Source: Patescibacteria group bacterium
GTDB taxonomy: Bacteria > Patescibacteriota > Microgenomatia > UBA8517
Direction: 5' to 3'
Length of the DNA: 27,198 bases
Assembly (NCBI GenBank): GCA_018826545.1
Contig: JAHKAL010000026.1
Span: 1 to 27,198, forward strand
The notes under the pieces are model-generated. The model worked only from the letters and a program-made list of their open reading frames with translations, was not told the origin of the DNA and did no database searches. Positions 1 through 8,195 of the stretch are shown piece by piece. The position numbers were made by a program, and so were the translations under genes. The number at the start of each line of letters is the position of its first letter. Within the stretch, counting starts at the first letter, position 1.

Positions 1-211
1 AGCCACCAAGGAAACAATCTCTATCTAAAAGAAGAATGTCAAATTTAATTTGGGGATTTTTATTAATAAATTCTTCAGTTTGGATGTAATCAGGAATAAC
101 AGTTACCTCAAAAGCAACTTCTTTCTCTTCCTCAATTTGTCTTAAAAGAGAATATATCTTTTCTACTGTCTCCAAATCATCTTCAAGAATAAGAATTCTA
201 ATATTTTTCAT
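1..211 (-). CDS. Response regulator receiver-domain protein (N-terminal part; runs off the left edge)
   Basis: I translated the minus strand from the ATG at 211. The first 70 residues start with a beta strand (KNIRILILEDD) that carries the acidic pair of a CheY-like receiver domain. A helix follows, then FDILLLDRD, which fits the third strand with the phospho-acceptor Asp. The ATG overlaps the mltG stop codon by one base (TAATG), so translation is probably coupled to mltG. No Shine-Dalgarno sequence is visible. The output domain lies outside the window, so I cannot say whether it binds DNA. The receiver assignment rests on motif order in a short fragment. It may be a stand-alone receiver protein, as is common in small genomes. 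Confidence 0.7.
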   Translation of the reverse strand, partial: MKNIRILILEDDLETVEKIYSLLRQIEEEKEVAFEVTVIPDYIQTEEFINKNPQIKFDILLLDRDCFLGG

Positions 212-1197
212 TACCTCAAATATTTATCAATGTTTGACAAATGTTCTTCATAAGATTCTGCGCAATGAATCTGTCTATTATTATCATGAAGATAATATAA
301 ACAGTCTGTTTCTGTTGAATTTAAAACGGCATCAATAGCATCAATCCCGGGATTACAAATCGGATGTGGAGGTAACCCCTCATATTTATAGGTATTATAT
401 GGAGAATCAATTTCTTTAATATCACTGGACTTGATAGGTGTCCACCAACCATTATCAGTTTTTCCTCGTGCATATTGGACCGTTGCATCTACTTCCAACT
501 TCATTTCTTTTAAGAGTCTATTCCAGAGAATTCCTGCAATAAGTGGCATATCTTCTTTTCCTGCGGCTTCTCTCTGAACTATGGAAGCAAGCCTAAGTCC
601 AGTTGTCCAAATAATGTTTTGTTCTGCAAACTGATCAAGATACGGACCGAACTTTTCATTAAAACGATTAATCATGCGTTTTGCTATATCCAATCCATTT
701 TCTTTTACAGGAATAAGATAAGTATCGGGAAAATATACTCCTTCAAGATAATCAAACTCCATAGCTGTATAGGTACTATTCCATTTATCCAAATCATCAC
801 TACTCCAGTTAAAAGTCTTAGCCAAAATTTCACCAATTTCCTCTTTTCGTAAGCCCTCTGGAATGACCACCCATTTCATATCAGGGGAACTTGTAAGTTT
901 GTCTGCAACTTTCCAGACATTCATGTTTTTAGAAAGAAAATATCCACCCGACTCGATCTTGTCATGTTTACTTTTGAAAGTTAATACAAAATTAAAGGCC
1001 CAAGTGTTACGAATAAATCCCTGATTTTTTAGTTTATCTATTATTTCTGTTTCAGCAGGTTTCATTGAAACAACAAAAACTTCTTCCTTTTGGGATTTAG
1101 AATCAGGAGCATTAAATAATATAAAAGAAGCAACTAACCAACCAACAATGATAGCTAAAAGTAATCCTCCACTAATCAATACAATTTTACTTTTCAT
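211..1197 (-). CDS. mltG: Endolytic murein transglycosylase MltG (YceG-like)
   Basis: This 328-residue protein has one N-terminal membrane segment at about residues 5-27 and then an extracytoplasmic YceG/MltG domain. MltG cleaves nascent glycan strands at the membrane and so limits peptidoglycan chain length. Diagnostic features are the LEGVYFPDTY block (about 151-160), the catalytic region ASIVQREA (about 204-211, with Glu210 as the likely catalytic residue) and the C-terminal YNTYKYEGLPPHPICNPG block. These match the family in order and spacing, and the length is normal. Its ATG lies inside the 3' end of the upstream nuclease gene (11-base overlap), and its stop overlaps the next ATG, so it is the middle gene of a tight operon. 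The link to a response regulator is unusual, but no function can be deduced from it. Confidence 0.93.
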   Translation of the reverse strand: MKSKIVLISGGLLLAIIVGWLVASFILFNAPDSKSQKEEVFVVSMKPAETEIIDKLKNQGFIRNTWAFNFVLTFKSKHDKIESGGYFLSKNMNVWKVADKLTSSPDMKWVVIPEGLRKEEIGEILAKTFNWSSDDLDKWNSTYTAMEFDYLEGVYFPDTYLIPVKENGLDIAKRMINRFNEKFGPYLDQFAEQNIIWTTGLRLASIVQREAAGKEDMPLIAGILWNRLLKEMKLEVDATVQYARGKTDNGWWTPIKSSDIKEIDSPYNTYKYEGLPPHPICNPGIDAIDAVLNSTETDCLYYLHDNNRQIHCAESYEEHLSNIDKYLR

Positions 1198-1942
1198 ACT
1201 CTTTTACAGCTTTTCTATATTTACAATAATCACAATCTTCTCCGGGTTCAGGAAGTTTATCTGACTTGAGACAATCTATAGCATCTTGGATTGTTTTTTC
1301 TACCCAGGAAGTATCACCTTTATAGGGAATAATCTTAATATCAAACTCAAGCTTTCCATCAAAAGCTTTTCTGTCAGTTTTTCCATTACAGTAAACAAAG
1401 TAACCGGTTTTTGAAACTTTAAAGCCATTTTTTCTAAATAACCATTGGTATATTTCCATTTGGCGTTTATAACCTATTTGCCAATCAGCATCTAAGGTTA
1501 CTTCTGCCTCTTTGGAAGTTGCTTTATAATCAACAACAATAAATTCTCCCTTAGGATTAACCCACATATCATCAACTCCACCAGTAACTACAACATTTGA
1601 ATCTTTTACCTTAAAGGTTATTCCTGCTCTTAAAGAATCTCTCCATTCTTCAATTTTTTCATGAACTAATGGAACTGCATCAATTCCATACTTTTCCATT
1701 AAAGGATGTTTTGTTCCTTTTGCACGGTGAATATCAAATTCTTTTTTGAGAAGCTTATCTACTGCGGAATTAAGAGAAAAAGGATATCCAGGAGGTTGGG
1801 CAACTCCGAGCTTACGGTCCAAATAAAAACAACGGGGACAATTAATAAACGAATCAATCCTACTTCTACTTAAACGAAAAGTTTGAATAGAATCTTTATC
1901 GTATAAATTACTTTTTCTATTTGGGTTGTAATATTGTGACAT
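1187..1942 (-). CDS. PD-(D/E)XK (RecB/Cas4-like) nuclease-family protein
   Basis: About 251 residues from the ATG at 1942; an in-frame TTG three codons earlier is less likely. The RecB-type core is visible: GGVDDMW (about 121-127, metal-binding Asp), VVDYKAT (about 136-142, the D-x-K part of the motif) and QMEIYQWLF (about 161-169), the helix with conserved Gln and Tyr seen in RecB and Cas4 nucleases. Cysteine pairs flank the core: CPRC at about 35-38 and CDYC at about 237-240. This resembles the split Fe-S or zinc clamp of Cas4/AddB-like nucleases. The role is probably DNA end processing or repair. No cas gene or helicase is adjacent, so a CRISPR role is not supported. It is the first gene of an operon with mltG and a response regulator. 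Its -10 box lies only 8 bases before the ATG, so the mRNA is probably leaderless. Confidence 0.8.
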   Translation of the reverse strand: MSQYYNPNRKSNLYDKDSIQTFRLSRSRIDSFINCPRCFYLDRKLGVAQPPGYPFSLNSAVDKLLKKEFDIHRAKGTKHPLMEKYGIDAVPLVHEKIEEWRDSLRAGITFKVKDSNVVVTGGVDDMWVNPKGEFIVVDYKATSKEAEVTLDADWQIGYKRQMEIYQWLFRKNGFKVSKTGYFVYCNGKTDRKAFDGKLEFDIKIIPYKGDTSWVEKTIQDAIDCLKSDKLPEPGEDCDYCKYRKAVKEYEK

Positions 1943-1950
1943 CTGAGGCA

Positions 1951-1980
1951 ATTATACATTGTGTTACTATAAGTTAGTAA
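1951..1980 (-). promoter_or_regulatory. Promoter of the nuclease-mltG operon with inverted repeat over the -35 region
   Basis: On the minus strand a perfect TATAAT occupies 1956-1951 and the ATG follows 8 bases later. The expected transcription start is therefore at or within 1-2 bases of the start codon. The -35 is weak (TTACTA or TACTAA). The -35 side falls in a perfect 6-base inverted repeat, TTACTA-ACTTA-TAGTAA (1964-1980), which could be an operator. The operator idea is inference. Confidence 0.6.
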
Positions 1981-2015
1981 TATTGAATCATAATTAAGAA
2001 ATTATATTTAAAACT

Positions 2016-3116
2016 TTAATCTTCACCACTTTCCAATTCCATACTTTTAATTTCAGGTAACGATTTTCCGATAACTCCTTGTAAATCTCCATACATTCCA
2101 TGAGTATGATCTATAACTTTCCTTATCTCTTTTTCTTGCCTTGCCCATTTAATATTGAAATATCTTTTTTCTTTCTCCAATTCTTCCTGCAGGTTATTAA
2201 AAGCATCAACAATTCCCTCGACTCTATTTCTGAATTCAGTACCAGTTAAATATTGGTAAAGAATTTTCATTTTTTCATCTTTTCCCTCACTTGATTGCCT
2301 TTCATGATACAAACTAACCAAATTGAACCTCAATGCCCAAGAAAGAGGAATAAAGTGTTTCCAACTCACTATCCACACTCCATCTTTATAAACAAAACTT
2401 TCGACTCCTTCTGGCAGCTTTACAGAAACTAAAACCGCTAAATCCGCCTTAGCTTGTCTTTGATCTTCTTTAAGTTTATTTATCCATCCATTGGCCCATT
2501 TAGCATTTTTACTTTCCCATAAAATTACTCCACAATTTCTTCCTAGTTTATCAATAACTTTTTGTGAAACATCTGCTCCCCTTTGACCCTTTTTAACTTC
2601 AAGAATTTTATCTGTTGGAAATTCTGATTTAAGTTTCGACTCAATCTCTAATTCCAATGTTTCGCCTTGAGTTTGTTGTGAACCTTGCTCCAATTTCTTC
2701 GTTAACTCCTCATTAGCTTTTAAGATATCCTGTATCCTTTTGTCTTTTTCCAAATCTTTAAGCTTGTGTTCATCTTCCGCTTTTTGCCTTACCTCACTTT
2801 TGATTTTTTCCTCCTCATCCATTAATTTCTTCTTCATCTCAAGTTCTCTGTCTTCGTCTTTTTCTCTAAGTTTCCTGACTTCATCAATGAGTTCGTCAAC
2901 TTGATCTAATAATTTTTTTGTCCTTCGTTTCTCTGATTCTAAATCCTTTCCAACTCTTGAAAAGACTTCTTCTTCAGCTTTTTTTCTAACCTCTTCCAAA
3001 TCAATTTTATGTTTGGCTTCAAGAGAAGCAAGAACTTGTTCCTCAATTTGATGAGTCAAAGCTTCAGACGGCTCAAATTCTTTATAGCAATACGGACATT
3101 TAATTGTATTTTTCAT
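2016..3116 (-). CDS. DUF2130 family protein: coiled coil plus restriction-endonuclease-like domain
   Basis: 366 residues. The N-terminus has a small zinc-ribbon-like start (CPYC at 7-10). A highly charged coiled coil follows at about 25-145, with repeated EE/KK heptad-like segments. The C-terminal domain matches my memory of DUF2130. Within it the sequence shows a PD-(D/E)XK-like pattern: acidic residues near 154-159, GAD at 180-182 and WESKN at 200-204 (Glu201, Lys203). The architecture resembles RmuC, a coiled coil with a nuclease-like fold. Biochemical function is unknown; nuclease activity is inferred from the motif. It is the last gene of an operon with the OLD-family and type IIG genes. 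Its ATG is 3 bases after the OLD stop, which suggests co-translation and a shared role in DNA defence or DNA processing. Confidence 0.82.
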   Translation of the reverse strand: MKNTIKCPYCYKEFEPSEALTHQIEEQVLASLEAKHKIDLEEVRKKAEEEVFSRVGKDLESEKRRTKKLLDQVDELIDEVRKLREKDEDRELEMKKKLMDEEEKIKSEVRQKAEDEHKLKDLEKDKRIQDILKANEELTKKLEQGSQQTQGETLELEIESKLKSEFPTDKILEVKKGQRGADVSQKVIDKLGRNCGVILWESKNAKWANGWINKLKEDQRQAKADLAVLVSVKLPEGVESFVYKDGVWIVSWKHFIPLSWALRFNLVSLYHERQSSEGKDEKMKILYQYLTGTEFRNRVEGIVDAFNNLQEELEKEKRYFNIKWARQEKEIRKVIDHTHGMYGDLQGVIGKSLPEIKSMELESGED

Positions 3117-3119
3117 AAT

Positions 3120-4751
3120 TTACTTATACGCAAATTCCCAACACTTCATTAAGGCTTGAAACAGAATTGGCATTTCTTTTTCAAATTGATCCTGTTTAAT
3201 ATTTTGAGAAACCACATCCTTAGCTAACAACATCTTTCCGTCCATCTCTTTGTCCAATCTCTTTATTTCTGTATCAGTTTTAACCCACGGTTTGGGATAA
3301 TATTTCTCGAGTGCATCTAGTGGTAACTCAAAATATTGACCGTTCACCTCTAAATGCTTATTTGCAGATAAAAATCTTTTTTTATCATTTTCTTTTTTTT
3401 CATTTTTAGGTTTATCGCACAAAATCACCAATCTCTCTTTGTAAATAGAACTTCTAACTCCCAATGGTATATAAGCTGTATTTATTGCATCCATTGATTT
3501 CTCTTGTTTATTTATATCTCCACTAGCAAAGATTATCTGAATAGTTGGCTTACTAGAATAAAATCTTTTTACAATCCCTGTTAAAAAAGCTTCTTCACTT
3601 CTCCCTTCTACTATTAAAAAATTTTTTGGAAGTAATAAATCAGAAGGACTCCCTCCCAATAATTCATAAACAACAGTTTGCTTATCTTTAACTTTAATTG
3701 GTTTGGCACCTGTCTTCTTGTTAACCTTCTCTACCTTGAATATTTCTTGAAATTCAAACTCATCTGCTACAAAAACCGATGAATGAGTATTAATAAAAAC
3801 TTGGTCTCCTTTTAAAGATAATTCATATAAAGCGTTCTTTAGACTTCTTTGTGCAGTCGGATGAAGATGTAATTCTGCTTCATCTATAAAAAATAAGAAA
3901 GATTTTCCAACATCCTCATTTTCCTTTCGGAAATCGGCATAAGTTTGAATAATCGCAAGCATCAATGCTCTTTGCATACCATCACCTTTTTCATCTGCAT
4001 TTGTAACAACCCCATCATCAATAGTAGTTGTAAAGTTTTTTAATAATTCCTCAAAAGCGGGTTGTCTAACAGTAAACTCAACTTTTACACATTCTGGAAA
4101 CTGTTTCTCCAGATAAATTTTTACCTTTCCACTTAAATTGTCTAACTCAGCCTTTATTTGAGACTGTTCAGACCCAAATAATTCGTCAAATTTTTCTCTG
4201 AACTCTTTATAATCATCGTTCTCTTGTAAAAGCACCTCAAGAACCCCTGATAACATAGAACCAATAGGAGTGTTTTTTCCATATTTCACCAATTCTTCAT
4301 AGAATTTTTTTGTGTCAACATATTCAAATTTTGGAAGAAAATCATTTAAAGTGTTATCAAAACCTGCAGGATTTTTTTCTATTTGTTTTCCATCGAGAAT
4401 AATTATTCTCGTTTTAGGGTCATTACTAGTTCTCCGAATGGCAACTGTATCAAATTTATCCAATAATTTTCTAATTTTAGTTTTATTTCCCTCATTTCGC
4501 ATAGCTTCAACACCCTCTAATGCTCCCGAAAACTCAATCTCTACAAACACTTCGGACTTTCCAGTACGCCCATATCTAATATCATTGATAGGTTCATCTT
4601 TTTTGGAACCATTGAAAAACCATTCTACTGCTTCAAATATATTTGTTTTTCCATGATTATTTTGACCAACAAAGATATTAAACTTCGAAGGAACAATAAC
4701 TTCATGCTTCACAGAACGATAATTTTCAATTGTAATTTTGGTAATTTTCAT
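3120..4751 (-). CDS. OLD-family ATP-dependent endonuclease (AAA ATPase + TOPRIM)
   Basis: 543 residues. The N-terminal SMC-like ATPase has Walker A GQNNHGKT (29-36), a degenerate signature GDGMQR (256-261), Walker B FLFFIDEAEL (about 285-294) and the H-loop THSS (322-325). The C-terminal TOPRIM domain has the metal-binding Glu in IVEGRSE (about Glu382), a following acidic strand VILCDKP (Asp446) and LEKYYP (481-486), a block typical of OLD nucleases. The key residues look intact, so ATP-regulated nuclease activity is plausible. The domain order is that of overcoming-lysogeny-defect proteins and of GajA. The gene sits between a type IIG enzyme (ATGA 4-base overlap) and a DUF2130 gene (3-base gap). 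No UvrD-like GajB partner or separate PARIS effector is present, so this is not a canonical Gabija or PARIS pair. Confidence 0.87.
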   Translation of the reverse strand: MKITKITIENYRSVKHEVIVPSKFNIFVGQNNHGKTNIFEAVEWFFNGSKKDEPINDIRYGRTGKSEVFVEIEFSGALEGVEAMRNEGNKTKIRKLLDKFDTVAIRRTSNDPKTRIIILDGKQIEKNPAGFDNTLNDFLPKFEYVDTKKFYEELVKYGKNTPIGSMLSGVLEVLLQENDDYKEFREKFDELFGSEQSQIKAELDNLSGKVKIYLEKQFPECVKVEFTVRQPAFEELLKNFTTTIDDGVVTNADEKGDGMQRALMLAIIQTYADFRKENEDVGKSFLFFIDEAELHLHPTAQRSLKNALYELSLKGDQVFINTHSSVFVADEFEFQEIFKVEKVNKKTGAKPIKVKDKQTVVYELLGGSPSDLLLPKNFLIVEGRSEEAFLTGIVKRFYSSKPTIQIIFASGDINKQEKSMDAINTAYIPLGVRSSIYKERLVILCDKPKNEKKENDKKRFLSANKHLEVNGQYFELPLDALEKYYPKPWVKTDTEIKRLDKEMDGKMLLAKDVVSQNIKQDQFEKEMPILFQALMKCWEFAYK

Positions 4752-7396
4752 AATTGCTCTAAAATTTTAATTTCTTTTTGGGTTAATCCATAAAGTTTAT
4801 AAATTTCTTTATCTATCTTTCTATCTGTTTTCTCAATTTCTGACTTTATAGATTTCCATTTTTCAGAATTTGTTTCCAATTTTATTAATTGACTATTTAA
4901 AAACACCATCTTTTCTGAAAGATTAGTAATTATTTTTCTTTGAGTGAACGAACCTTCAATAACTGGAAATTTGTTCAAATGAATATTTTTAAGTTGTGGT
5001 GTACTACTCCTATTAGTAATTGCAAAATTTTTATAATAAGTGTTTATAAGTCTTGAATTAAGTAAGGCTAAAAGAAAATGTAATTTCTTTTTATCAACTC
5101 CGTAAATAAAATATAAAGATTGTTCTGGATAGATACCTGAATCATCAAAAGATGCAATAATATCAGATCCAGTCTTTCTGAGCAAAATTTTGTTTTTAGC
5201 AGATAACTTACTTTCATCCCGAGTTCTTCCAGTTAGATTTTTATCTATGAAATTAAACCAATAAAAACCACTAACTAAAAATCTCCCGATATTCTCACCC
5301 TTTATTATTCGAATTTCTTTTTCACTTTGTTTATTAGAATGAATTTCAGAAGTCTTTGCGCCACAGCCAGAAGTAGATTTGGCAACTTGTGATAATAATT
5401 TGGTGGAAGGATTTGTAAAAATTTTTTCGAACAGATGGAATATTTTTTGATCAATATAGAAAAAACTCTTATCTTCTTGGTTGCCGAATACTTCTTGTAA
5501 AATTTTTGAACTGACTTGATTTCTATGATTCCCTATTTCAACTATTTCTCCTTGTTTCGGTGGGGTCTTTTGTAAAACAAAAATCATTGTGTCGGCTATA
5601 ATTCCTGGAAATTCAACATCAAAAAGCAAATGTCTCAGTGTAAAGTTCTCTAAAATAGATTTTCTAAGTTTAAAAAACTGCTGATTAGAAGAAAGCCTGT
5701 CTGGAACAATAAAGCTGAAATAACCACCCTTCTTTAATAAATCAATTCCCCTGTACAAAAACATCTCATATAAATTTGGGGCATAAGTATTAGATTTATA
5801 TTTATTAATTAAAAAATCAATTTCATTTTTGGAAAAATCTCCACCTTTGAATTTTCCGCTCATTGATACCCACGGTGGATTTCCAATAATCACATCAAAT
5901 CCCCCTTGTCTAAAAATTTCAGGAAATTCTTCTCTCCAATTAAGAGGTTTTTTATCGCTGAAATTTTTACCAAAATATTTCGTAAGTTCTTTATCTGTAC
6001 CAGAAATTAAAGAATTCCCATTTTTAATGTTGTTGTCCAACAAAGGAAGACGAGCTCTGTTGCTAAGCACGTTTAACAACAGATTGAGTTTTGTTAATTC
6101 TACGGCTTGAGGATCTAAATCAACTCCATAAATATTGTTAATCAAAACGCTCATCTTTGAATAATATTTTCCTCTTGGATCAAATTCTTTATATTTTTGC
6201 GAAATCAGTTCAAGAGCCTTGATCAAAAACGAACCAGAACCGCATGCTGGATCCAATACTTTAATTTTTTTCAAATCTTCAGTACTCTTACAATTATCTA
6301 AAATGGGTTTTAGTGTGTTTTTTACGATATAATCAACAATATAAGTTGGAGTGTAATAGATTCCATGTTCTTTCCTTTTTTTTGCATCTTTACTTACAGA
6401 TAACCCCTTTTTTGATTTTTCTAGGCGGTACCCTAAGTAATTTTCATAAACACTACCTAAAATATCTACAGGCATCACTTTAAAATCGTATTCATAATAG
6501 CCAGGTTTTCCATAAAGAATATTAATTGCTTTTTGAGTTGCACCACTATATTCTCCCCAACCTTCAAAAGGATGTGGAGAAAAAAGATTAGAATTGTATA
6601 TTTCGTCAAACTCCCTAAACTTATGAATCATTGACTCATATAGTTTTCCACCTTTGTTTTCCCAATCTCTTATTAAAGGCATTAATGTCGGTCGCTCAAT
6701 TCCACGATCTTCAGCGACACGGAGAAAAATTAATCTATCAAGAAGTTTTTGAACACCTTCATCAAGTAAATCTTCATCTACCTCTTTATTCCATTGAGCT
6801 AAGTCGTGTGTAAGAATTTCTCTACATTTATTTAGATCTTCGTAAAGTTTGGTGGTTACTGAAATCTTTTGGAGTTTTTTACCATGTTCTTCGGCATCTT
6901 TATCAAGTAAATTTTCTCTAAATGACTCTTTTGAAAGTAACCAAAGTTGTTCAAATCTGTCTAAATACTGATTATAAAAAATCTCAAAATACATTTTGTC
7001 AGCAAGAGATCTGTTAATTATTTGGGCGTTAAAAACTTTTAGGCTTTCAAAATCGGTAAGAATTGCCCAAGTTGCTCCTTTATTCCAGGAATATCTAACT
7101 GCTTGATCTGCCAAACTGGGACTATGAAGATCAGACTTTAAAGGTTTTGCTTCAAGATAAAATTTAAGCCGACCATCAAGATAAAAACCATAATCAGGAC
7201 GGCCAGAGGATAACGATTCTTCTGCTGAAACTTCGTTTTTGTTTCTAATATCCCAACCTAAAGCTTCAAACAAAGGTTCTATGAAGCCTTTTTTCGTTTC
7301 TTCTTCTGAATATTTTGAAATTGAATGAGAAGATTTTACAGCTTCGTATTTTTTTACAAGATCTTGGATTACTTGTTTTGCCTGATCTTTAGACAT
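4748..7396 (-). CDS. Type IIG restriction-modification enzyme (fused endonuclease, N6-adenine methyltransferase, specificity domain)
   Basis: 882 residues. The N-terminal nuclease domain shows a PD-(D/E)XK pattern: GRPD (65-68) and LEAK (81-84; Glu82, Lys84). A helical linker follows at about 150-340. The gamma-type amino-methyltransferase has motif X GIYYTP (about 345-350), motif I LDPACGSGSF (381-390), GVDLDP (424-429) and motif IV NPPW (506-509), which indicates N6-adenine methylation. The region from about 600 to the end fits an Eco57I/TaqI-like target-recognition domain. Restriction and modification are thus in one polypeptide that should cut outside an asymmetric site. The recognition sequence cannot be read from the sequence. 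It is the first gene of a three-gene operon and ends by ATGA overlap with the OLD-family gene. All key motifs look intact. Confidence 0.9.
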   Translation of the reverse strand: MSKDQAKQVIQDLVKKYEAVKSSHSISKYSEEETKKGFIEPLFEALGWDIRNKNEVSAEESLSSGRPDYGFYLDGRLKFYLEAKPLKSDLHSPSLADQAVRYSWNKGATWAILTDFESLKVFNAQIINRSLADKMYFEIFYNQYLDRFEQLWLLSKESFRENLLDKDAEEHGKKLQKISVTTKLYEDLNKCREILTHDLAQWNKEVDEDLLDEGVQKLLDRLIFLRVAEDRGIERPTLMPLIRDWENKGGKLYESMIHKFREFDEIYNSNLFSPHPFEGWGEYSGATQKAINILYGKPGYYEYDFKVMPVDILGSVYENYLGYRLEKSKKGLSVSKDAKKRKEHGIYYTPTYIVDYIVKNTLKPILDNCKSTEDLKKIKVLDPACGSGSFLIKALELISQKYKEFDPRGKYYSKMSVLINNIYGVDLDPQAVELTKLNLLLNVLSNRARLPLLDNNIKNGNSLISGTDKELTKYFGKNFSDKKPLNWREEFPEIFRQGGFDVIIGNPPWVSMSGKFKGGDFSKNEIDFLINKYKSNTYAPNLYEMFLYRGIDLLKKGGYFSFIVPDRLSSNQQFFKLRKSILENFTLRHLLFDVEFPGIIADTMIFVLQKTPPKQGEIVEIGNHRNQVSSKILQEVFGNQEDKSFFYIDQKIFHLFEKIFTNPSTKLLSQVAKSTSGCGAKTSEIHSNKQSEKEIRIIKGENIGRFLVSGFYWFNFIDKNLTGRTRDESKLSAKNKILLRKTGSDIIASFDDSGIYPEQSLYFIYGVDKKKLHFLLALLNSRLINTYYKNFAITNRSSTPQLKNIHLNKFPVIEGSFTQRKIITNLSEKMVFLNSQLIKLETNSEKWKSIKSEIEKTDRKIDKEIYKLYGLTQKEIKILEQL

Positions 7397-7405
7397 CTTA
7401 CCTGT

Positions 7406-7414
7406 ATTTTAACA
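7406..7414 (-). promoter_or_regulatory. Extended -10 promoter of the type IIG operon
   Basis: On the minus strand TG-T-TAAAAT (7414-7406) is an extended -10 element. It is followed after 9 bases by the ATG at 7396, so the leader would be about 2 bases. There is no convincing -35, as expected for extended -10 promoters. AGGT lies in the 9-base gap and would be at or upstream of the RNA 5' end, so it is unlikely to work as a full ribosome binding site. Confidence 0.5.
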
Positions 7415-7474
7415 CTTCTAGCTTCAACTAGACATAACTGTAAGAAGTACTTATTTTTGCTGAGCATACCTCTC

Positions 7475-7492
7475 TAGTACTCAATTGTACTA
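7475..7492. repeat. Perfect inverted repeat upstream of the type IIG operon
   Basis: TAGTAC-TCAATT-GTACTA is a perfect 6-base inverted repeat about 80 bases upstream of the type IIG start. A further palindrome, AAGTACTT, lies nearby at about 7445-7452. The 147-base gap (7397-7543) holds no gene. It also has an imperfect hairpin at 7502-7533 (TCCCA/TGGGA around AAATG/CATTT) without a T tract. A control site for the restriction operon is possible but unproven. Confidence 0.3.
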
Positions 7493-7543
7493 TATGTTGT
7501 ATCCCACATCAAGGCTAAATGGAACATTTGGGACAGTATAAAA

Positions 7544-8035
7544 TTATTTCTTTTTTGTTTTCAATCCAAGCTTTAACTTTATATCAAAGGCTTCCTCCTT
7601 GCTCCAAAGTTTATTGTAAGTCTTCTTACGTTTTTCAATTCTTTTTTCCTCCTGATAAAGGACTCTTTTCTTGATTTTATCCTGTATGAACTTTGCAGAC
7701 TTTATTGCATTATCTAAAACCTCAATTTGCTCATCTGAGATTACCCCTTTCTTAATATAGAATTTATTTAATTTCCAAATTGGCTCATCTTTAAATATTC
7801 TTAAAAGTACATTTGTCGTTGATTTAGTAGGAAAAGGTAAATAAATTTCAATCCTATCAGTAGGATTATTCTTAGATCGTGATGTAGTCATAAAAATCAA
7901 CATCCTTTTTTGATGTTTTCTTTTCTTTTCCATCACAATAAAAAATTTGGATTTAATCTTGTTATTTCCAAGTCTTGTTTTTTCGTTTAAAAGGATTACA
8001 CCTTTGTTTAGCTCTACTTTGATTGTTGAAAGCAT
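7544..8035 (-). CDS. Small basic protein, possibly MazF/PemK-like (uncertain)
   Basis: 163 residues, rich in Lys/Arg. I do not firmly recognise it. The layout is suggestive of the MazF/PemK barrel. It has an early strand NKGVILLN (about 10-17), then KSKFFIVM (28-35) and LIFMTTSR (46-53). An IEIYLP strand follows, then a segment reading roughly as strand, short loop, KKGVISDEQIEVLDNAI (about 94-110), like the Leu-rich closing helix of MazF. The catalytic Arg/Ser-Thr pattern of MazF cannot be assigned with confidence. No antitoxin gene is next to it. The tail from about 115 on is a very basic helix that could bind nucleic acid. It lies between the type IIG operon and the HEPN-like gene on the same strand and has a weak near-leaderless promoter (TAAAGT six bases before the ATG). 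Confidence 0.6.
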   Translation of the reverse strand: MLSTIKVELNKGVILLNEKTRLGNNKIKSKFFIVMEKKRKHQKRMLIFMTTSRSKNNPTDRIEIYLPFPTKSTTNVLLRIFKDEPIWKLNKFYIKKGVISDEQIEVLDNAIKSAKFIQDKIKKRVLYQEEKRIEKRKKTYNKLWSKEEAFDIKLKLGLKTKKK

Positions 8036-8162
8036 AATTAAACTTTATTCAATTTAAGCACTAGTTTTAACTCAGTATTTTTATTAACTCTGGATCGAAT
8101 TGTATTTATCTATTCACTCATGTTTTGCTGAACATGCTGATTGGGAACTTTCTTGTCCTTAT

Positions 8163-8188
8163 AAAAAAACATCAAGTTTGGGATGTTT
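8163..8188 (-). terminator. Rho-independent terminator of the HEPN-like gene
   Basis: Read on the minus strand, AAACATC (8188-8182), an 8-base loop and GATGTTT (8173-8167) form a 7-base-pair stem. It runs straight into a T tract (plus-strand A run at 8163-8169). It lies just after the stop at 8196, in the gap before the 163-residue gene, so the two genes are probably separate transcripts. Confidence 0.65.
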
Positions 8189-8195
8189 GTTGGTT

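Noticed and set aside
1187..1942. Cas4 of a CRISPR system
   Set aside because: The fold and Cys pairs are similar, but there is no cas gene and no repeat array anywhere in the window.
3120..7396. Gabija, PARIS or BREX assignment for the restriction/OLD operon
   Set aside because: No UvrD-like GajB, no separate TOPRIM effector as in PARIS, and no BrxC/PglZ/BrxL genes; the methylase carries its own nuclease domain and fits type IIG better than PglX.
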